In this document: piece by piece, positions 36,727-45,248 of the stretch | Layout of the letters: each line of letters opens with the position of its first letter | How positions within the stretch are numbered: the stretch's first letter is position 1 | Origin: Mycetocola zhadangensis | GTDB lineage: Bacteria; Actinomycetota; Actinomycetes; Actinomycetales; Microbacteriaceae | Assembly (NCBI RefSeq): GCF_003668565.1 | Contig: NZ_RCWJ01000003.1 | Coordinates: 124,001 to 188,000 of the forward strand | Direction of reading: 5' to 3' | Length of the DNA stretch: 64,000 nt | Program-made: the position numbers and the translations under genes | Notes under the pieces: generated by a model | Told to the model about the DNA's origin: nothing | What the model saw: the letters and a program-made list of their open reading frames with translations, nothing else | The model's database searches: none

Positions 36727-38598
36727 TTAGTGAGTCAGCCTGTAGCGCAGTGAGGCCAGTTCCGACCTCAGCGCCGGCGGCATCTTGCTGCCGAACGTGT
36801 CGAAAAATTCTTCCGTCAGGTCGGCTTCCGCCAGCCAGGACTCGGGGTCGATCGCGAACAGCGCCTCGAGAGCCTCGTCAGAGACGTCGATGCCGTCGAG
36901 GTTAAGGTCGGCGAGCACCGGGATCCGGCCGGCAGCGGTCTCGGTCGCGGGAACTGTCCCCTCGATCCGGCGAACGATCCACTCGAGCACTCTGGCGTTC
37001 TCGCCGAAGCCTGGCCAGAGGAAGCTGCCGTCATCGCCCTTGCGGAACCAGTTCACCTGGAAGATACGCGGCGCGCGGTCGAACCGGAGCTTCTGACCGA
37101 TCGTCAACCAGTGACCCCAGTAGTCGGCCATGTTGTACCCGCAGAACGGGAGCATGGCGAACGGATCGCGCCGCAGTTCGCCAACAGTGCCCTCGGCTGC
37201 CGCCGTCTTCTCGCTGGAGATCGTGGCCCCCATGAACACACCATGGGTCCAGTCGGTGGCTTCAACGACGAGCGGTACGTTCGTGGCCCGACGTCCGCCG
37301 AACAGAACGGCGTCGAGGGGAACAGCGTCCTCCCAGTCGTCGGCGATCGACGGGCACTGCGCCGCACCCACAGTGAAGCGTGAGTTCGGGTGTGCTGCTG
37401 GGCGCCCGGAGTCGGGCGTCCAGTCATTGCCCTGCCAGTCGATGAGGTGAGCGGGAGCCGTGTCGGTCAGACCTTCCCACCACACATCTCCGTCGTCTCG
37501 AAGAGCGACGTTGGTGAAGATGGTGTTGCCCCACAACGTCTCGACAGCCGTCACGTTTGTCGACTGGCCGGTCCCGGGAGCGACACCGAAGAACCCGGCT
37601 TCGGGGTTGATCGCCCACATCCGACCGTCTTCGCCAGGGCGCAGCCAGACAATGTCGTCACCGAGGGTTTCGACGCGCCAGCCGGGAATGGTCGGACGGA
37701 GCATGGCGAGGTTGGTCTTTCCGCAGGCCGACGGGAACGCCGCGGCGACGTGGTACTTCTTGCCTTCGGGCGAGATGATGCGCACGAGCAGCATGTGCTC
37801 GGCAAGCCAGCCCTCGTCGCGACCGATGACGCTGGCGATGCGGAGCGCGAAGCACTTCTTGGCCAGCAGCGCATTTCCGCCGTAACCGGAGCCGTACGAC
37901 CACACTTCACGCGCCTCGGGGAACTGCACGATGTACTTGGTATCGTTGCACGGCCAGGCCACGTCCTCGTCGCCGACGTTCAGCGGCGCACCGACCGAGT
38001 GCACGGTTTTGACCCACGGCACGCCATTGGCGATGAGGTCGAGCACCTTGTCACTGGTGCGCGTCATGATGCCCATCGACAGCACGGCGTATGCCGAGTC
38101 GGTGATCTGCACGCCGAGCTGTGAGAGCGGGCCGCCGACAGCGCCCATGGAGAACGGGACGACGTACATGGTGCGGCCGCGCATGCTTCCAGCGAAGACA
38201 ACGCCGAGTTCACCGCGCATCGACTCCGGGTCCTGCCAGTTGTTCGTCGGCCCGGCGTCCTCCTCCTTCTCGGAGCAGATAAAAGTGCGCGATTCAACAC
38301 GAGCAACGTCGCTCGGGGCACTGCGCGCCAGGTAGCTGTTGGGGCGCCACTCCGGGTTGAGCTTGATGAGCTTGCCCTCGGCGACCATCTGCTTCGTCAG
38401 CAGGTCGCTCTCCCGAACGGAACCATCGCACCAGACCACCTCGTCGGGCTGCGTGAGGGCTGCGATCGAATCCACCCAGGCGCGAAGAGCATCCAGAGGG
38501 GCGGATGCTGCGGTGCCAGCGGTCGGGACGGTTCCCGTTTCGACGCGTCGAATGACCGGAGTGGTGACCGTGGGGCGGTCGATTTCGGCGATAGACAT
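36727..38598 (-). CDS. pckG: Phosphoenolpyruvate carboxykinase (GTP)
   Basis: 623 residues from ATG 38598, with AGAGGAG 6 nt upstream. GTP-type PEPCK signatures: substrate-binding [15 protein letters not shown], the P-loop [24 protein letters not shown] and the GTP-site FPWFRKGDD-like [12 protein letters not shown]. It converts oxaloacetate and GTP to PEP and CO2 for gluconeogenesis, needed when acetate, aromatic or other C2/C4-yielding substrates are used. Divergent from ramB, which may control it. Confidence 0.97.
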   Translation of the reverse strand: MSIAEIDRPTVTTPVIRRVETGTVPTAGTAASAPLDALRAWVDSIAALTQPDEVVWCDGSVRESDLLTKQMVAEGKLIKLNPEWRPNSYLARSAPSDVARVESRTFICSEKEEDAGPTNNWQDPESMRGELGVVFAGSMRGRTMYVVPFSMGAVGGPLSQLGVQITDSAYAVLSMGIMTRTSDKVLDLIANGVPWVKTVHSVGAPLNVGDEDVAWPCNDTKYIVQFPEAREVWSYGSGYGGNALLAKKCFALRIASVIGRDEGWLAEHMLLVRIISPEGKKYHVAAAFPSACGKTNLAMLRPTIPGWRVETLGDDIVWLRPGEDGRMWAINPEAGFFGVAPGTGQSTNVTAVETLWGNTIFTNVALRDDGDVWWEGLTDTAPAHLIDWQGNDWTPDSGRPAAHPNSRFTVGAAQCPSIADDWEDAVPLDAVLFGGRRATNVPLVVEATDWTHGVFMGATISSEKTAAAEGTVGELRRDPFAMLPFCGYNMADYWGHWLTIGQKLRFDRAPRIFQVNWFRKGDDGSFLWPGFGENARVLEWIVRRIEGTVPATETAAGRIPVLADLNLDGIDVSDEALEALFAIDPESWLAEADLTEEFFDTFGSKMPPALRSELASLRYRLTH

Positions 38599-38688
38599 GT
38601 GAGCTCCTCTGCTGCGTGTCAACGGGGTACGAGTTGGCGTACATCCACTCTCGCAAAGGAATCGGCAACCATATCGGTCAATCTCGTG

Positions 38689-38717
38689 TTAAGAATCGCT
38701 ATTCTTTCGGTTATCGT
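38689..38717 (+). promoter_or_regulatory. ramB promoter with overlapping palindrome
   Basis: -35-like TTAAGA (38689-38694), 17-bp spacer and -10 TATCGT (38712-38717) end 6 nt before the ramB ATG. AAGAAT-CGCT-ATTCTT (38691-38706) is a perfect inverted repeat covering the -35 and spacer, a candidate autoregulatory site in the shared pckG/ramB control region. Confidence 0.6.
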
Positions 38718-38723
38718 AAGAGA

Positions 38724-40166
38724 ATGAACCGAACGCGCTCCGATCTCTCAACGCTGGGACATCGCATCCGTCACTTTCGAACTGCCCAGGGACTGACCCT
38801 CGATGATCTCGGTGAGCAGGTGGATCTCGCTGGCAGCCAGCTCTCTCTGATCGAGAACGGCAAGCGTGAGCCCAAACTCTCAACGCTTCAGGCCATCGCG
38901 ACAGCGCTTGGGGTCGAACTCACCGACCTGCTCTCGGGCGAAGCGCCGAACCCCCGCGCGGCCCTTGAGATCGAGCTGCGCCGAATGCAGCAGAGCTCGC
39001 TGTACACCGAGCTTGGCTTGCCGACCGTCAAGCCGACCAAAGGCATGACCGACGACGCCCTGGCCGCGCTCGTCGGCCTGCACCGTGAGCTGCAACGCAA
39101 GGCAACAGAGGCGATCGCGACTCCGGAGGAGGCGCGTCGCGCCAACACGGAACTGCGCGAAACCATGCGCGAGCGGGACAACTACCTGCCCGAGATCGAG
39201 GACCTCGCCGAGGAGCGGCTCAGAGCGGCTGGGCACGTCCGTGGCGCGCTCACGCACCGTACGGTGAGCATCATGGCCGAACAGCTCGGGCTCAGCCTGA
39301 TCTACGTCAACGACCTTCCGCACTCGGCACGCAGCGTGACCGACCTGGCCAATGGCCGAATCTACCTCCCGCCGGCGTCGATTCCCGGCGGGCACGGCCT
39401 GCGCTCGATGGCGCTGCAGGCGATGGCGCACCGGCTGCTCGACCACACTCGGCCAACGAGCTACGCCGCCTTCCTGCAGCAGCGGCTCGAGATCAACTAC
39501 TTCGCGGCGTGCTGCCTGATGCCGCAGGCCGCGGCCGTCGATTTCCTCGGCCAGGCCAAACGCGACAGGAACCTCGCGGTCGAGGACTTCCGTGATGCGT
39601 TCGGTGTCACCCACGAGGCGGCCGCCCTCCGGTTCACGAACCTCGCCACGCACCACCTCGACATGCCGCTGCACTTTCTCCGGGTGTCAGAGGACGGCGC
39701 GCTGGCGAAGGGCTACGAGAACGACGGGCTGCCGTTGCCGGTCGACGTCACCGGCGCGATCGAGGGCCAGATCGTGTGCCGCAAGTGGAGTGCGCGGAGT
39801 GCGTTCGAAGGCTCCAACCGCACGACGGAGCTCTACCAGTACACGGACACCCCGGCCGGTACCTACTGGAATGCGACCCAAACCGGAACGACGAGTGCCG
39901 GTGAGTTCTCCATCTCGGTGGGGGTGCCATTCAACCAGGCCAAGTGGTTCCGCGGGCGAGAGACCACGACGCGAGCGGTCTCGACCTGCCCGGACCCGTC
40001 GTGCTGCCGGCGCCCACCGCACCAACTGGCCGACCGGTGGCGGGATCAGGCCTGGCCGAGCGCGCGCCTGCACGCACACATCCTGTCGCCGTTGCCCAGC
40101 GGAACATTCCCAGGGGTCGACGACTCAGAGGTGTACTCTTTCCTGGAGCGCCACTCGGCCGAGTGA
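38724..40166 (+). CDS. ramB: RamB-type XRE regulator of acetate/short-chain acyl metabolism
   Basis: 480 residues from ATG 38724. XRE HTH (about 10-68): LGHRIRHFRTAQGLTLDDLG, LAGSQLSLIENGKREP. A central ImmA/IrrE-like region (about 150-310) has AHRLLDHTRPTSYAAFLQQRLEINYFAACCLMP, where the usual HExxH is replaced, and the C-terminal domain ends with CPDPSCCRRPP. This is the layout of RamB/short-chain fatty acyl regulators, which control glyoxylate, acetate and gluconeogenic genes in corynebacteria. The pckG divergence supports the same role here; targets are inference. Confidence 0.88.
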   Translation: MNRTRSDLSTLGHRIRHFRTAQGLTLDDLGEQVDLAGSQLSLIENGKREPKLSTLQAIATALGVELTDLLSGEAPNPRAALEIELRRMQQSSLYTELGLPTVKPTKGMTDDALAALVGLHRELQRKATEAIATPEEARRANTELRETMRERDNYLPEIEDLAEERLRAAGHVRGALTHRTVSIMAEQLGLSLIYVNDLPHSARSVTDLANGRIYLPPASIPGGHGLRSMALQAMAHRLLDHTRPTSYAAFLQQRLEINYFAACCLMPQAAAVDFLGQAKRDRNLAVEDFRDAFGVTHEAAALRFTNLATHHLDMPLHFLRVSEDGALAKGYENDGLPLPVDVTGAIEGQIVCRKWSARSAFEGSNRTTELYQYTDTPAGTYWNATQTGTTSAGEFSISVGVPFNQAKWFRGRETTTRAVSTCPDPSCCRRPPHQLADRWRDQAWPSARLHAHILSPLPSGTFPGVDDSEVYSFLERHSAE

Positions 40167-40170
40167 TGCC

Positions 40171-40285
40171 GCGAGTTGCTGTGGTTGCGGGGTGCGGCCA
40201 ACGGCAACCCGGCAGAGTCAGCATCTCGCGAGTTGCTGAGGGTGCGGGGTTCGGCTACAGACCCCTGCTGAGTCAGCATCTCGCG
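40171..40285. repeat. Two tandem REP-like hairpin repeats
   Basis: Two imperfect direct repeats of about 55-57 bp. Each starts with GCGAGTTGCTG (40171, 40228) and ends with GTCAGCATCTCGCG (40217, 40272), which are inverted with respect to each other, so each forms a stem of about 11 bp. They fill the gap between ramB and the convergent RNA methyltransferase gene. Confidence 0.7.
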
Positions 40286-40296
40286 CAGGGCCAGGG

Positions 40297-41100
40297 TCAG
40301 CCGAGCGCCCACATGGCCACCGCGCTGGCAGCGGCAACGTTGAGCGAGTCGATACCGTGCTTCATCGGGATCTGCACGACGGTGTCTGACGCGGCGATCG
40401 CCTCGGCCGTCAACCCGTCCCCTTCGGCGCCGAGCACGAGGGCGAGTCGTTGGTGGGATGCCCCGTCGAAGTCGCGCAGGCTCACGGCGTCATCACTCAG
40501 CGCCAGCGCCGCGACGTGGAAACCATGCTCCGTGAGCATGCTGCGGGTCGACGGCCAGTCGCCCACCCGAGTCCATGGCACCTGCAGCACAGTGCCCATC
40601 GAGACCCGAATCGCACGCCGATAGAACGGGTCCGAGCAGCGTGGCGTGACGAGAATGGCATCCGCGCCAATCGCTCCTGCCGATCGGAAGATCGCACCGA
40701 CATTGGTCGGGTCGGCGACGTTCTCGAGGATGACTATCCGGCGAGCGCCGCTCAACAATTCTGCAGGGTCAGGCAGTGCCGGCCGATGCATCGAGGCGAT
40801 CAGCCCGCGGTGCAGTACATACCCCGTGAGCTCGGCGAGCAGCTCCCCCGGTCCAACGAACACGGGAATGTCCTCGGCATCCTCGCCGAGCGCTTCGAGC
40901 GCGTCGTCGGCGGATGTGCCGAGTGCGAGCACCGACCGGGGCCGATGTCCGGCCCGAAGTGCTCGCTGAAACACGAGCAGCGATTCCGCCAGGTACAGCC
41001 CGTGCTCGGTCCCCTGTGCCTTCTTCAGTGCGACGTCCGTGGGGTGTGCGTAGTCGGTGAGACGAGGGTCGCGAAGGTCGGTGATTTCGAGAACGGGCAC
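40297..41100 (-). CDS. TrmH/SpoU-family RNA 2'-O-methyltransferase
   Basis: 267 residues. SpoU knot motifs: VILENVADPTNVGAIFRSAGAIGADAI (motif 1), LVLGAEGDGL (motif 2) and VQIPMKHGIDSLNVAAASAVAMWA (motif 3). The N-terminal substrate-binding domain has the L30e-like HGLYLAESLLVFQRAL. It methylates ribose 2'-OH of an rRNA or tRNA site with SAM. Starts with GTG at 41100. Confidence 0.93.
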   Translation of the reverse strand: MPVLEITDLRDPRLTDYAHPTDVALKKAQGTEHGLYLAESLLVFQRALRAGHRPRSVLALGTSADDALEALGEDAEDIPVFVGPGELLAELTGYVLHRGLIASMHRPALPDPAELLSGARRIVILENVADPTNVGAIFRSAGAIGADAILVTPRCSDPFYRRAIRVSMGTVLQVPWTRVGDWPSTRSMLTEHGFHVAALALSDDAVSLRDFDGASHQRLALVLGAEGDGLTAEAIAASDTVVQIPMKHGIDSLNVAAASAVAMWALG

Positions 41101-41147
41101 CGGGGAAGTTTACCCAGCCCAGACCACGGAACGGCTCAGCGGTCGGC

Positions 41148-42083
41148 TTACCAGTCCTCGTCCTCTTCGCTGAAGCTCTCAACGGCGACCTCGAGCCACG
41201 CGCGCGTCCGCGCGTTGGGCTGCATCCCGCGAGACCAGGCGAGCGCGACGAACGGCGGGGCGGTGTTGGCGCGCGCGTCGAGCGGCTTCGACACCACGCG
41301 AAGCCCCGCGTAAGACAGATCGAGCTTCGGCCGCTGGAACAGGACCGAGATGCCCATTCCGGCTCCCACCAGCGATCGGACGGTCGCGTAACTTCGTGAT
41401 CGGTGGCGAACCGCTGGAGCGAGATTCGCGTCACGAAAGAGGTCGAGAACCCGGGCGGAGATCGGGGACGCGTCGAACAGGATGAGCGGATCATCCGCAA
41501 CATCGGCCAGCCGCACTTCAGCCTGTTTCGCCAGCGGATGGTCGTCTGCCAGGAACAGATAGGGGCGCACAGACAACAGAGGGACTGTTTGGATTTCAGG
41601 GTCGAGGCCGGCGTCGTAGAGAAAGGCCACATCGATGGCGCCGGAGAGAAGCTGCTCCTGCAGGTCTTCGTGGTAACCCTCGACGAAGTTCACATCAACA
41701 CCGGGGCACGCTTCGGCGAAGGCCCTCAGCATGTGCGGGATCACCGCGGGCGCAAGAGGCATGTAACACCCGACGGTCAGCGGCCCGCGCACGTTGGATC
41801 GCTCATCCCCGGAGAAATGCACGATCTCGTCAACGAGGTCCAGGATTTGCTTCGCCTGCGCGAAGGCCACCCGACCGGCGGAGGTCAGGGTGAGACCGTG
41901 CGCTTTCCGCTTGACGCACAGTTGAGAGCCGGTGAGCCGTTCGAGTTCCGACAGCGACATCGAGATCGCCGATGGTGCCATCCGGAGCCGGCGGGCGGCC
42001 TCGCTGATCGTGCCAGCCTCTGCAGCGGTGACGAAGTGCCACAACTGCCGCATGGTGATGTTCGGATTCCCGCGTATATCCAT
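41148..42083 (-). CDS. LysR-family regulator, probable regulator of the VAO-type oxidase
   Basis: 311 residues from ATG 42083 (ATG 42095 is possible but leaves little room for the operator). N-terminal HTH: RQLWHFVTAAEAGTISEAA, RRLRMAPSAISMSLSELERL. LysR substrate domain follows (LTVGCYMPLAPAVIPHMLRAF onwards). Acidic C-terminus. Divergent from the flavoprotein oxidase gene with a T-N11-A site between them, the usual LysR arrangement for a catabolic target. The inducer is likely the phenolic substrate. Confidence 0.9.
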   Translation of the reverse strand: MDIRGNPNITMRQLWHFVTAAEAGTISEAARRLRMAPSAISMSLSELERLTGSQLCVKRKAHGLTLTSAGRVAFAQAKQILDLVDEIVHFSGDERSNVRGPLTVGCYMPLAPAVIPHMLRAFAEACPGVDVNFVEGYHEDLQEQLLSGAIDVAFLYDAGLDPEIQTVPLLSVRPYLFLADDHPLAKQAEVRLADVADDPLILFDASPISARVLDLFRDANLAPAVRHRSRSYATVRSLVGAGMGISVLFQRPKLDLSYAGLRVVSKPLDARANTAPPFVALAWSRGMQPNARTRAWLEVAVESFSEEDEDW

Positions 42084-42101
42084 GCCGCACCCCATTCATC
42101 A

Positions 42102-42116
42102 ATTCTTCTGACGAAT
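42102..42116. promoter_or_regulatory. LysR-type T-N11-A operator
   Basis: ATTC-TTCTGAC-GAAT, a perfect inverted repeat of the T-N11-A type, 18 bp upstream of the LysR ATG and 126 bp before the oxidase ATG. GAAT and ATTC recur at 42113-42116 and about 42124-42128, giving a possible second half-site. Confidence 0.55.
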
Positions 42117-42241
42117 CTAGCCTGTATTCGACGATTTACATGAGAACCGCTATGAGGGAGCATGATCTCAGACGCGGATCGTTTCTTGACCGCAGCCCTG
42201 CTAGCTCAACCGGCGATACGCCGAAATTGATCGGGAGAACC

Positions 42242-43786
42242 ATGTCCGATATCACCACCTTCTTTCGCCAGGCCGCCGACATCGTCGGTGCTGACAATGT
42301 CGTCACGCCGGAGACCGAGGCAGGCTACGCCGACCCGTACCCGCTGCACACCGGCCGTCCGAGCGCCGGCGGCGTGCGGCCAGCGAGCGTCGAAGAGGTA
42401 CAGGCGATTGTGCGCCTGGCCAATGAGACGGGCACCGCGCTCTGGACGGTGTCTCGAGGCAAGAACCTGGGTTACGGGGGCGCTGCACCGCGAACGGGCG
42501 ATCAGATCGTCCTCGACCTGAGCCGCATGGACGCCATCCAGAAGGTCGACCCCGAGCTCGCCTACGCCGTTATCGAACCCGGCGTCACCTTCTTCAACCT
42601 GTTCGACCACATCCAGGAGAACAAGCTCTCCCTCTTCGTCTCGGTTCCTGCCCTCGGGTGGGGTTCCGTGCTCGGCAACGCCCTCGACCGCGGCTACGGC
42701 ATGTCACCCTACGGCGACCACGTGCAGCAGCTGTGTGGTCTTGAGGTCGTCCTGCCGGACGGGTCGCTTCTCAGAACCGGGATGTGGGCCCTCGAAGACA
42801 GCCCACTGGCCAACGTGTTCAAGGGCGGTTTCGGGCCGAACATCGACCAGCTCTTCACCCAGTCCGGGCTCGGAATCGTCGTTCGCGCGGGGATCTGGCT
42901 CATGCCGTGGCCCGAGGTCTTCGTGTCAGGCGACATCAAGGTCGACCGGATCGAAGATCTCCCTCTCCTCATCAACCGCATTGCCGACCTTCGGCGCCGT
43001 GAAGTGTTCCAGAACAACTGCCTTGTCGGCAACGTGGTTCGCGCCGGAACGATGAACGGCCCGCGCTCACGCTGGTACACCGGTGACGGCTCCATCCCCG
43101 ACGACGTCGTCGAGGAGATGAAGGAAAAGATGGGCATCGGCCACTGGAACGCGCGATTCGCGCTCTATGGCGAGCCCGGCATGATTCGCGAGCGGATCAA
43201 GATCATTGAAGAAACATTTGACCTGCCCGGTTTCACCCTCAACACCCGCGTGTACGAGGGCAAGGACGGTGCAAAGGTCACCTACGACGACATCGCCCCG
43301 GCCGACCAGACCACGATGGCTGGAGTACCGACGCTCAAACCGCTCGACACGATTGGCTGGTACGCCGAAGACGGCGGACACATCGACATTGCTCCGCTGG
43401 TGCCTGCCCGAGGTGAAGAGGTCCTCGACTTCTACGGCGAGGTCAAGGCGCTCTACACCAAGTACGGTTTCGACCTCTATATCGGCTATCACGTTTACGC
43501 CCGCCACCTCGTTCACGTCACCATGATCTTCTTCGAGAACGGCAACGAGGAGCAGCTTGCCCGCGCCCGCGCGCTCTACGAAGACGTGCGGCAAGCCGCC
43601 GCACGTCGCGGATACACGCCGTACCGGGGGCACATCGACAACATGGATGACATTGCTGCGGAGTTCTCGTTCAACGACAACGCCGTGCTCCGGTTCCAGG
43701 AGAAGCTCAAGGACGCACTCGACCCGAATGGCATCCTCTCCCCCGGCAAGCAGGGTGTGTGGCCAGCCCGACTGCGCAACTCCTAG
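42242..43786 (+). CDS. Vanillyl-alcohol-oxidase-family flavoprotein (eugenol/4-alkylphenol oxidase-like)
   Basis: 514 residues from ATG 42242 (GGGAG upstream). FAD-binding PCMH fold with VSRGKNLGYGGAAPRTGDQIV, VIEPGVTFFNLFD, VPALGWGSVLGNALDRG and GMSPYGDH, closely resembling vanillyl-alcohol oxidase and eugenol oxidase. Near the C-terminus GYTPYRGHIDNMD keeps the Tyr-Arg pair that binds the phenolate, and RHLVHVTMIFF offers histidines for covalent FAD linkage. It should hydroxylate or oxidise the benzylic carbon of a para-substituted phenol. Exact substrate is unknown. LysR gene divergent upstream. Confidence 0.9.
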   Translation: MSDITTFFRQAADIVGADNVVTPETEAGYADPYPLHTGRPSAGGVRPASVEEVQAIVRLANETGTALWTVSRGKNLGYGGAAPRTGDQIVLDLSRMDAIQKVDPELAYAVIEPGVTFFNLFDHIQENKLSLFVSVPALGWGSVLGNALDRGYGMSPYGDHVQQLCGLEVVLPDGSLLRTGMWALEDSPLANVFKGGFGPNIDQLFTQSGLGIVVRAGIWLMPWPEVFVSGDIKVDRIEDLPLLINRIADLRRREVFQNNCLVGNVVRAGTMNGPRSRWYTGDGSIPDDVVEEMKEKMGIGHWNARFALYGEPGMIRERIKIIEETFDLPGFTLNTRVYEGKDGAKVTYDDIAPADQTTMAGVPTLKPLDTIGWYAEDGGHIDIAPLVPARGEEVLDFYGEVKALYTKYGFDLYIGYHVYARHLVHVTMIFFENGNEEQLARARALYEDVRQAAARRGYTPYRGHIDNMDDIAAEFSFNDNAVLRFQEKLKDALDPNGILSPGKQGVWPARLRNS

Positions 43787-43794
43787 CGCGCGAG

Positions 43795-43970
43795 CCACTG
43801 AGGTCACTGAGGCCTCCATCAAGGAGGTCTCAGACACACTGCCTGCCATGCGACTCGCTCTGGATCCGGAGGCTGGCTCGAAAGCGATCGAGCAGCTCGG
43901 GCGATTCAACATGGTGACGAAACCGCTCACGGTGGACGAGATCATTTGGAGCGCTGCCCCGCACGCCTAA
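43795..43970 (+). pseudogene. Orphan C-terminal fragment of an NMT1/SsuA-type solute-binding protein
   Basis: The frame ending at TAA 43970 encodes EVTEASIKEVSDTLPAM... and closes with LTVDEIIWSAAPHA. Its last 55 residues align with the C-termini of the two intact solute-binding lipoproteins in this window (ends DDILWTEAPRK and KEVIWSEALTTD), including the D-P/A-L-x-x-F/x-D-x-I-W pattern. No start codon, signal peptide or N-terminal part is present, and the frame runs into the oxidase gene. I read it as the tail of a deleted paralogue. Confidence 0.68.
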
Positions 43971-44000
43971 TGGATCTCGCTTCATCGGAGCGCTCAGAGG

Positions 44001-44034
44001 GAAGTGCCGGGTGGTTTCAACCACCCGGCACTTC
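44001..44034 (+). terminator. Terminator after the fragment (twin 1)
   Basis: 14-bp stem GAAGTGCCGGGTGG / CCACCCGGCACTTC with a TTTCAA loop (16 bp if the inner TT/AA pair). Confidence 0.75.
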
Positions 44035-44107
44035 TCATGTGCTCCCCACCGCACAGCCTCGCGACGCGGCCGGATTCCTCAGGATCTCGCGTGACCACGG
44101 CACTCAC

Positions 44108-44143
44108 AGAAGTGCCGGGCAGGTCACACTGCCCGGCACTTCT
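44108..44143 (-). terminator. Terminator after solute-binding protein (twin 2)
   Basis: 15-bp stem AGAAGTGCCGGGCAG / CTGCCCGGCACTTCT with a 6-nt loop, 26 nt beyond the minus-strand stop of the solute-binding protein. Its outer arms are identical to the preceding terminator. Confidence 0.78.
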
Positions 44144-44169
44144 CTGCGCGTGTTACGACCGTTGGCATG

Positions 44170-45171
44170 TCAGTCCGTGGTCAGTGCCTCGCTCCAGATC
44201 ACTTCCTTGGATGTCTTCACGTCCTCTTTGTTCTCGACAGCACCGAATTGCACAAGGGCGTCGGTGACCGACTGGGTGACGCCATTGGGAATCTCAATTC
44301 GGAACTCGGTCTTCATCGCAGCTGCCTGTTCGACTGTGATGCCGCTGACTTCCTGCCGGATCTTGAGAACAGCGTCATGGTTCGAGTCGTCTTCGTAGAA
44401 CGCCAGCGCCTTCGTCATAGCCTCGACGAACTTGTGTACGGTGTCCGGGTTTGCGTCCAGCCACTGTTGCGTTCCTGCCCACAGCGTGATCGGCAGTCCC
44501 GCCCGGAACTCGCGAGTCGGGTTTGCGATGACCACGTTTTCCTGGACAGTCGAGATTTGCTCGTAGAAGCTGTCGGACGGGAAGACCGCATCGACCTGTC
44601 CGCCTTCAAGCGCGGCCTGCATGCTCGCGTAGGGAAGCTTGATGGCTTCGAAGTCGTCTGCAGCAAGCCCAGCCGCTTCGAATGCCTGCTGGGTGACGAT
44701 GTGGGGTCCGCCACCGAGGTCGTTGTACGCGATCGTCTTTCCTGAGAGGTCGGCGACCGACTCGATACCACTGTCGCCGCGAACGATGATTCCACTCGTG
44801 TCATAGGCGCTGCTCACGACTCCCTGGCCGGCGACAGCGAGAACGGGCATGCCCTCGGCAGTCGCGGTGACGACGGTGTCCCAGGCGGTGATTGTGAGGT
44901 TCGCCGAGCCGCCCATGATTTGCGCAAGGTTGTCCTGCGGCGTTCCGCCCGCCTTGATCGTGACGTCGAGACCCACCTCATCGAAGTAGCCCTCCTGCTC
45001 GGCGATGTAGGGCAGTTCGTAGTTGATAGGGGCATGGATGATCGTGAGAGCGCTCGTGCCGCCATCCGTGGACTCGGACTCGCCCGCGGCTGCCCCTGCG
45101 CATCCCGTGGCGAGCGCAGTCACACCCACTACGGCGAGAACGCCTGCCGCCCTGAATGTCCGTCGTGTCAT
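44170..45171 (-). CDS. ABC-importer solute-binding lipoprotein (NMT1/SsuA-like)
   Basis: 333 residues from ATG 45171, with AAGGAAGG 8 nt upstream. Signal peptide MTRRTFRAAGVLAVVGV with lipobox LATGC (Cys about 24), so a surface lipoprotein. The NMT1/THI5-like fold shows IIHAPINYELPYIAEQEGYFDEVG, GSANLTITAWDTVVTATAEG and LPYASMQAALEGGQVDAVFPSD. It pairs with no permease of its own: it lies downstream of an aldehyde dehydrogenase. It is about half identical by eye to the binding protein at 59562-60551, so it may share that importer. Confidence 0.9.
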   Translation of the reverse strand: MTRRTFRAAGVLAVVGVTALATGCAGAAAGESESTDGGTSALTIIHAPINYELPYIAEQEGYFDEVGLDVTIKAGGTPQDNLAQIMGGSANLTITAWDTVVTATAEGMPVLAVAGQGVVSSAYDTSGIIVRGDSGIESVADLSGKTIAYNDLGGGPHIVTQQAFEAAGLAADDFEAIKLPYASMQAALEGGQVDAVFPSDSFYEQISTVQENVVIANPTREFRAGLPITLWAGTQQWLDANPDTVHKFVEAMTKALAFYEDDSNHDAVLKIRQEVSGITVEQAAAMKTEFRIEIPNGVTQSVTDALVQFGAVENKEDVKTSKEVIWSEALTTD

Positions 45172-45248
45172 TGAAGTGTCCTTCCTTGTCATGCCTGTCC
45201 GTCTTTGGACCTGCATCGCTGCCGAAATGGCAGCATGATTGTGAGGCG

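Noticed and set aside
43557-43794. Upstream part of the frame that ends in the binding-protein tail
   Set aside because: It overlaps the 3' end of the VAO oxidase in another frame and has no similarity to binding proteins; only the part after about 43795 was kept as a fragment.
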